Of a stretch of DNA of 64,000 bases, positions 57,949 to 64,000 are shown piece by piece. The DNA comes from Phoronis australis. Lineage: Eukaryota; Phoronida; Phoronidae. The notes below the pieces were generated by a model. It was not told the origin of the DNA, searched no databases, and was given only the letters and a program-made list of their open reading frames with translations. The stretch covers positions 3,520 to 67,519 of the forward strand of contig NMRA01000923.1 of NCBI GenBank assembly GCA_002633005.1, in the 5' to 3' direction. Both the position numbers and the translations under genes were made by a program. Each line of letters opens with the position of its first letter. The stretch's first letter is position 1.

Positions 57949-58430
57949 CCTGGCGAAATTCCCAAGTCGCCCACTGGGAAATGAGCTCATCAAAGGGAAA
58001 ACCCATGTGCGGCAGTGCAGTGGTCCTGGCCTTCACAAACGACAGTACGAAAGATGACCGATTTGCAGCCTGTTCCACAGACCAAAGAATCTCGAGAGGA
58101 AGCCAATGTGATCACATGCTCAGCTTGCTATTAATAGCAATATCTCGCAAAATCTTGCATTTTTGCGAGGACAAGTCTTCGCTTCCACGGAATGAACATC
58201 TGTTCAGCTAAGAAAGCAGCTAATCATAAAACATTCACTTCCTGAATTGAATTCCGTAACCACAAGAAATCCGCAAGCAAAACCAGTATGATTGCCTTGC
58301 AGGTTTGTTTGTAATGCATGGTGATATCTCGCGACGACATGCATGATCTTGTGATTTTGCTAGTTTGTCTACAGAACAGGCCAAACAACTCCAGCTTCTG
58401 TCAATTTCATAACGTAAAATTGTCGCCAGG
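57949..58430. mobile_element. Inverted-repeat (MITE-like) element
   Basis: The outer ends cctggcgaaatt and aattgtcgccagg and the inner blocks gcctgttccacagacc and gtctacagaacaggcc are inverted copies. The middle is rich in atatctcgc / gcgagatat motifs. No coding content. Confidence 0.5.
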
Positions 58431-58886
58431 ACTTGACAGGGACCTCAGGGGTCTTACACTCCACTGATTTATCCACATTATTTTGAAATCGCTTTGCCCA
58501 GTCAAACATTGAGTGTCATAAAAGAGATAAGCATACCAGTAGAACTACTCTCTTTTATCACATTTGTGTAGACTCACAGTTTAACTGTGGATTTCTGTAG
58601 ACACCAGACCGTCCTGAGTTGCATCATATACCAACTCCGGACGGTTTCGATTAAGCGTTATGTACTTCCTGTTATACTTTAAGAGCAGGTTAGGATGTGA
58701 GCTGAGGGTGGCATATGTACTGATTTCAAGAAGTTAATCTAACATTTGTAAACCAAAGGTGTTTTATTTGAAGAAAACGATATGACAGCTGAATTTTCTT
58801 TGTCCGACTTCTTCTGACTTTGGTTGCAAAAATCCGGTGACTTGTACAGGTTGCCAAAACAACCCCTGCAGAGGTTAACCAGGTCG

Positions 58887-58968
58887 ATAGTTCAGACTTC
58901 TGCGCTTATTACTGACTGCTATGCTTCAATAGTTCAGACTTCTGCGCTTATTACTGACTGCTATGCTT
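58887..58968. repeat. Tandem duplication, 42-bp period
   Basis: The segment atagttcagacttctgcgct plus tattactgactgctatgctt occurs twice, separated by two bases. Confidence 0.93.
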
Positions 58969-60495
58969 GTTAACCAACCACATTAGCTGCTCACATCACC
59001 ATAGTTCATATTGTAGTGTGACCCCATCACTAGCACCAATTTTTACCTTCTGTGGTGGTAAGCAATAAGGTCAATACTATTCCCTCACCGATAATATGCT
59101 CACTTGGCAATTACAGGCTAATAACAGGAGTAGGATAAAATAGTGAAAACCACCAAGTCAAATTTGACCTCTTCCCTTACAAATGATCACATCATTGTCT
59201 TCAGTGACAAGGTGGAACTTGTTGGACATTGGATGAGACCTTACTACTAAAACCAATGTCAGTCACCAAGATGACATGGTCAAAGGCAACATAGACTTTA
59301 TTACAATGCCAATGTGGTGGGGAACCTGAAAGTCAGCAAGTGGTCAACGAAGTGGACATGGTGGACCACCACATCCTGCTGTGAATTCTGTAACTAAATC
59401 TGCCAGAAATTGCATGCTTTATCCTGCTTTTGTAGGCACTACATTTTCAACAGAAGTGCAATGATTTTATAACTACATGTCTTTTACCTTATTACCCATC
59501 AACCCGGATATGTTAAGTTCAACAGCCTATTTTCAATTAAGAACTGTGAGCACCCAAATACCAAGCACATTTTGAGAGTAGGAGGAACAGTCAAACCACA
59601 TCTGAAGTTGAGAGCATGTTCTCAAAATTTAATGAAATTCACACCAGCACCTGAGTAAAACCACAACATTATCCATTACTTGTTGGGCCTAGCAAGGTGG
59701 CCACTGGTTTTGCTTCTGAGGACAGTGTTTTAATAAACGCCGAAACAACTGTCAAGCTGATTTAAATTCATCCTTGTTTTTATCAACATTATTCTTAAAT
59801 AACTTGAGACTTTTCCAACCAGGTATCAAATAGCCAGGTTAAAGATTGGATTTTTTAACTTCAGCTTGACAAATAAAGAAACCGTTTCCCATAGTTCTAG
59901 TTCTCAGTGAGTAGTGTTTCATGTTACTTAGAGAGGGCATCTAAGTTTGACAGCAGGAAACAGAATTCTAAACAGCCTGCAAATCAGTCTTGATGATTTG
60001 GTAGCTTGGTTCTAATATTCTCAGACTTCAACCGATTACATTCCAAGCCCTTTGTCCTGCTATCAAAGGACAGATCACATAGGTTATCATAGACAAACAC
60101 ATTATGATAAATACTACTCTGGTGACTGGTGAGGACAGATAAGTTGACCACCTGTAAGCCCTTCAGTAAAATTTATGATGATGGACTCATCCAGGAGTCC
60201 TGAGACAAATGACCAAAATTTAAAGATACTACCTCCACTACATTTTAGTTACATTCTTCATGGAATAGACATCAACATAAATCAACTTTTAATGAAAACC
60301 TCATTCACAAATGATGTTCTTCCCACACAAAAAATTGAAAAAAGAACAGAATTTAATACTTAGTGACTTACAAAGATAACAGGCTGTCATCCAAAGCTCT
60401 CACGATTAATTCGCTTACAAGGAAAACATGCATTTCTAAAGATATCCGGAAATTTTCAAAGCTGTTTGTTCAACCTTCTTCTGAGCGGCTTTCAC

Positions 60496-60684
60496 CTGGA
60501 TCAAAGAGAGCCATGCGCCAGAGTCAGACGCAGTGGTGATGACCGCATTGGCCAGTACGTGCAATGAAGTGTAATTACCCAACCAAAAAATGTAGTAAAC
60601 ATCTTTGCCTGTAAACACTGACGAATTTTCAAAATGCTTACACCAATAATTTTCGGTAAAAATAAACATTACGGCAGGTTTCAG
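60496..60684 (-). CDS. Candidate integrin-like exon, possible end of the beta-A domain
   Basis: The 189-nt open segment (phase 0 to 0) has a strong acceptor (tttttttcag) and a GTGAAA donor. It encodes LKPAVMFIFTENYWCKHFEN and later LGNYTSLHVLANAVITTASD. The order P-x-x-x-F-x-x-T-E followed by N-x-T/S-x-x-x-x-L-x-x-A loosely matches the end of integrin beta-A (P-I-F-A-V-T-E ... N-S-S-N-V-x-x-L-I). The match is weak and no invariant metal-site motif is present. Confidence 0.42.
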
Positions 60685-62456
60685 CTGAAAAAAAAAACAA
60701 CTTAGTTTGGTTTTCGATTTTTAGCTATTGATGAACTAATAAGCTAAACACTACAAACATCGGATATGAATTGAAGATAAAAACCTTGTGTATTGATATA
60801 CTCGGAAGATTTACAAACACTGATCATAGTTAACATCATACCACATGGTTTATTCTTTTAGTATACAACTAAACTGTATTACACAAAATAGAAACAACAC
60901 ACAGTGACTAAATTAGATGTCAACAGGTTTTATGACAGGGCTTATCACCCAATCGTGTTGAACAACTTTACATAAGGAGTAGCATGCTAACAAGAAAACC
61001 GTGATATTCAGCTGGCAATGAAACGCAGGTCATGTACACCAACTATGGCTAGCTTCAAAGTTAATGAGAAAATGTTAGATGAGGTGGGTCAGTGGGTGAG
61101 ACCTGACTTCTAAGTTTTACTGAGGATTAAAATCTGACTCTGTTTTGGCACATAAAGTTTAAACATAAAATCAAAAGACAGCAACCCAGCAGGAAACACA
61201 AAAACAATTACCTTTCCGCTTCATTAACATGAATACAAAGAGCGAGATAAACGGCAAACATAATAAAAGTAGTCTGAGGGCAAAGGGAATCTCAGTGGAG
61301 ACCAGTGTAAGATAGAAATTCTCTACACGTTTCTTTTCAACTGCGCATGGTAAAATCTTATTAATTTAAGAGACATTATGGCAGACAAACGCAATTCCAT
61401 TTTTCAATTTTTCCCATGAAAAATTTGTAGCAGTAATGCAATGCTTTTAGATGTTCATGGTTTGTACTGTAGCTACCACCAAACAATATTTGTAAAACTT
61501 GTGGACAAACACAACATGGTTAAAACCCTTTGAAAAAAGAAAAAGAAACACTCTTGAAAATTATTTAGTCCAAAATTGATGAGATTTTACCGTAAAGTTT
61601 AATCACTGTAAGGTTTTACAATTTGACAAGTTTAGTTAAGGAATTTTAACTGGGGTAGCAGGAAAACGAGTGGCCCAGTTAAATGACAGCCATCTTTACT
61701 TTTTATGAGCTTGAGAGCAAAAATCAAAAATAATTATAGAGCAGTAATTTACTAAATGCTTATACAGTATGCGACTGATTCCATGTTTTAGACTCATGAA
61801 CATTAAGGAAATTGTGTCAGAGTTGACATCACATCAAAAGAGACATGCTATCATTAGCTTCAAGAGGGAAACTGGGGAACTTTATTCAGGGTGGGGACAT
61901 CCGCTAATGCAACCTCTTGTGGTCAAGATTAATGGAAGCAACAAATATATTCCTCTCACAGCCTATTTTGTCTGTGCATGCGCTGTCAGTTTATTTCTTG
62001 ATTTAATAAAATCAAAGTACTTGTAGCATTATTTCTGTAAACCATTGTAAAACAAGTGCTCAATGAAATTAAATGCCTGCTTCCGTAAAATGTTGAGAAC
62101 AGACCACCCATCAGTGTGTGCATCCACTTTCTAGTTTTTGCTCTTTTCAGTTACATTTTACCCAAGGCTGTAGTTTTAATCAAAAAAGTTGGCTTCCATT
62201 ACAAAACAGCTTCTTTCCATTGACTCATCTCACGAACCCAAGAAAAAATGGTCAGTCAACTAAGACATTATGCAGTGTCCTACTGCTTTAAAGGCCATCC
62301 AAATACCAGTATGGAAGCCAGAAGGAAAATCATTTATGGCAATCTGTTGTTCTCATCATTTGACTGTGCAGAAACAAGTCACCATAAACAATAACCATAG
62401 CACAGCAAGACATTGCACACAGAAACTCATTCATGGTTTCTTTTAAACACTCTAAC

Positions 62457-62572
62457 CACAGTTTGAGTCATCAGAGCCCCTTTAAAATGTTTACAATCTC
62501 CATCAAACTTTCCAACAGTACTGTAAACAGATGATGTATTCAACTTAATGTATTTCTGCAGCCAGGATACAT
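62457..62572 (-). CDS. Candidate exon upstream of 60496 (weak integrin beta-A resemblance)
   Basis: The 116-nt open segment (phase 1 to 0) encodes VSWLQKYIKLNTSSVYSTVG followed by KFDGDCKHFKGALMTQTV. The acceptor is ctgacag and the donor GTG/GTTAGA. D-G-D-C-K-H could correspond to the N-D-G-x-C-H motif of beta-A, and its phase fits 60496-60684. The family assignment is speculative. Confidence 0.35.
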
Positions 62573-62651
62573 CTGTCAGCACATTCAACAGTAAAAAACA
62601 CACCACCAACGCAATGAGGGTGGTAATAAAAATTAGGCACTAGTCACTTAC

Positions 62652-62727
62652 AAGGGTCCCAATTTTGATGGCCATTTCGATACTCGATGGCAGAGGAGTA
62701 AGCTGGTTTTTGAAATGCAGGACATCT
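62652..62727 (-). CDS. Candidate small exon (unrecognised)
   Basis: The 76-nt open segment (phase 0 to 1) with a GTAAGT donor and ttcacttag acceptor would encode RCPAFQKPAYSSAIEYRNGH followed by QNWDP. Its end phase matches 62457-62572. No domain recognised. Confidence 0.3.
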
Positions 62728-63286
62728 CTAAGTGAAAATTAACTGAAAGTTCAGATTTTCAATGTTTTGTAAAATGTGTTTCAAGACTAATTTATGTACT
62801 TAGTGATGATTGTGCTTATAAAATGTGAAAAATAAGCGCTGGACTCAAATTACACATCCTACAAAAAGATTTAAAGTTCGTGCCAAGTCAAAAAGTATCA
62901 GATGCCAAATTTCACCGGTAATTGCAAGACCATCAACCACTTCCTTTGTTGGGAGTACTACCATACACTTTGGAGCAAGAATAATTTTCCAGCACATTTA
63001 CCATTCACATAAACAAGTGACTTTAAACATGATGATCAGATGAAAAATGGACATTCTCTACCTGAACAAAGGGTAAATATACAGGGGTGAATGACTCTGC
63101 AGATATCCGGACACTCGTTCAAAGCTTCAAATGTAAGCAGCTTAACCACAAACCACAATCAAAATAAATAAAAGTAACTGTGTGTAACTTTTATAGACTT
63201 GGCATTCATTGTAAGACATCTAGTGAAAAAAGAAACCATAGCCTGGGTATTGTCTGGGGAAGGCCAACAAAATATCACTTAGGCAA

Positions 63287-63489
63287 ACACCAACAATGTT
63301 GATTTTCCATGTAAGCTGATCTGTGAGTTCAACTGTCTTAACAGCAGATGGATCTAAAAAGCTTTTTACTGTTGAACAATACCTGACAAACAAATTCATT
63401 TCAAGACCATCACTGCAGACTATTAGATAAATTGTATTATGTAACAGGTCATTTACGGAAAGGTTCCCATCAAACTTGATACTCAACCT
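63287..63489 (-). CDS. Candidate exon (unrecognised, donor uncertain)
   Basis: A strong acceptor (cctcttttcag) just right of 63489 opens a frame encoding LSIKFDGNLSVNDLLHNTIY and later GLEMNLFVRYCSTVKSFLDP, then V-E-L-T-D-Q-L-T-W-K-I-N-I. No convincing donor was identified, so the low end is approximate. The frame starts in phase 2, which does not fit the phase-0 end of 63893-64000, so an exon is missing between them or one of the two is wrong. Confidence 0.3.
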
Positions 63490-63892
63490 GAAAAGAGGAG
63501 TTTTAATGAACTGTGCTAAGTGAAATAAAATCCTGGCTTAATGAATAATTGCAAACGTTGCCATTTTCCATTTTTCAACAGTTAACTCCCTGCTACAGCA
63601 GCAGCAAGGAATATGTTCTCTCCATGTGCACTGCAAACAGCAGGTTAATGGGAAGCCCATAACTTCAGGTTCTATTACTACAAAATTATAGTTTAATTTT
63701 CTCTAAGACTTAAACTTAACACAGCCAAGAACAAAATTAATTAAGATTGCATCAGAAGTTGTGTCAATTCGAACAAGACACAGAAACTTTGAGAACAACA
63801 AGACATGAAAAAGTGTTCCACCTCGTGAAACAACAGTGAGTGTTCTGAAACCAAAATGGCCCATCTGGTGTCAACACTGATAATTGACTTAC

Positions 63893-64000
63893 CTCAGTAG
63901 GAACACACTTAAACTCATGGCTGCACTTTGGGAGCAAGTTTTCGGTTACGCAGAATTTGTTAAACGCAAGACACTTTTCATTGTTCACAGTCCTTATTCC
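63893..64000 (-). CDS. Cys-containing partial exon at the right edge (unrecognised)
   Basis: Only one frame is open. It ends at a good donor (GAG/GTAAGT) and encodes NEKCLAFNKFCVTENLLPKC followed by SHEFKCVPTE. The four Cys suggest an extracellular domain. Its start lies beyond the window or at an unseen acceptor. It may be the 5' part of the integrin gene or of another gene. Confidence 0.4.

Larger units (their letters stand above)
57175..60495. other. Intronic stretch where I-EGF1/2 and hybrid-domain exons are expected
   Basis: I searched the minus strand for the paired C-x-C pattern of I-EGF modules and did not find it. The stretch holds one open exon-like segment (57696-57851), an inverted repeat (57949-58430) and a 40-bp duplication (58887-58968). 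From 58450 to 60490 I see nothing I can name. Confidence 0.5.

Noticed and set aside
58454-58530. Open minus-strand segment ending at a GTAAGA donor
   Set aside because: No acceptor AG lies at a usable distance and it contains no integrin-like Cys pattern.
61769-62026. 85-codon plus-strand frame
   Set aside because: No recognisable domain, no support from splice sites, and opposite orientation to all other exons.
1-64000. CRISPR arrays, bacterial operons, ribosome binding sites, rRNA genes
   Set aside because: The sequence is animal nuclear DNA with spliced genes. The tandem repeats lack the repeat-spacer structure of CRISPR, and no rRNA was seen.

Overview
The window is animal (metazoan) nuclear DNA. 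The genes are split into many short exons with GT-AG splice sites and introns of roughly 0.2-3 kb. The base composition looks AT-rich by eye, and there are microsatellites, minisatellites, MITE-like inverted repeats and assembly gaps. The protein modules (laminin IV/LamB, laminin EGF, LDL-receptor class A, I-set Ig, integrin EGF and beta-tail) are extracellular-matrix and adhesion modules of animals. The intron sizes and module content suit a marine invertebrate, but nothing in the sequence fixes the species. Every coding exon I can support lies on the minus strand, so both genes read from high to low coordinates.

Positions 490-51018 hold 53 consecutive exons of a perlecan (HSPG2/UNC-52/trol family) gene, about 7.45 kb of coding sequence or roughly 2,480 residues. 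I joined the exons by hand and every splice junction has matching phase. In the direction of transcription the protein reads: eight LDLa modules (51.0-38.5 kb); one Ig (38.2-37.4 kb); three LDLa (36.8-35.3 kb); one Ig (34.9-34.7 kb) that is clearly the counterpart of vertebrate Ig-1; three laminin IV modules separated by laminin-EGF blocks (32.0-14.2 kb, perlecan domain III); three Igs (13.7-9.3 kb); two more LDLa (8.9-6.9 kb); and four Igs (5.9-0.5 kb). The gene runs off the left edge. More Ig modules and the laminin-G/EGF domain V are expected there. The start codon, signal peptide and any SEA/domain I exons were not found.

Positions about 52.7-64 kb hold a second minus-strand gene. Its clear exons (57.2-52.7 kb) encode integrin beta I-EGF repeats and the beta-tail domain. 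Candidate exons further upstream (57.7, 60.5, 62.5, 62.7 and 63.2 kb, and at the right edge) have good splice sites, and several have compatible phases. They resemble the integrin beta-A/hybrid region only weakly or not at all. No convincing transmembrane or cytoplasmic exon was found between the beta-tail exon and the first LDLa exon. The boundary between the two genes is therefore unresolved, and a read-through or fused product is formally possible because the phases match.

Perlecan is a basement-membrane proteoglycan and integrins are cell-surface matrix receptors, so the window places a matrix ligand and a receptor subunit head to tail. The introns carry tandem repeats, several inverted-repeat (MITE-like) elements, a hAT-like element with an 8-bp target duplication, a Harbinger-like MITE with another element nested in it, a tRNA-derived fragment and one long N gap. 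Two single-N positions sit between near-identical 0.4-kb and 0.87-kb copies, which are best explained as unmerged allelic contig ends.
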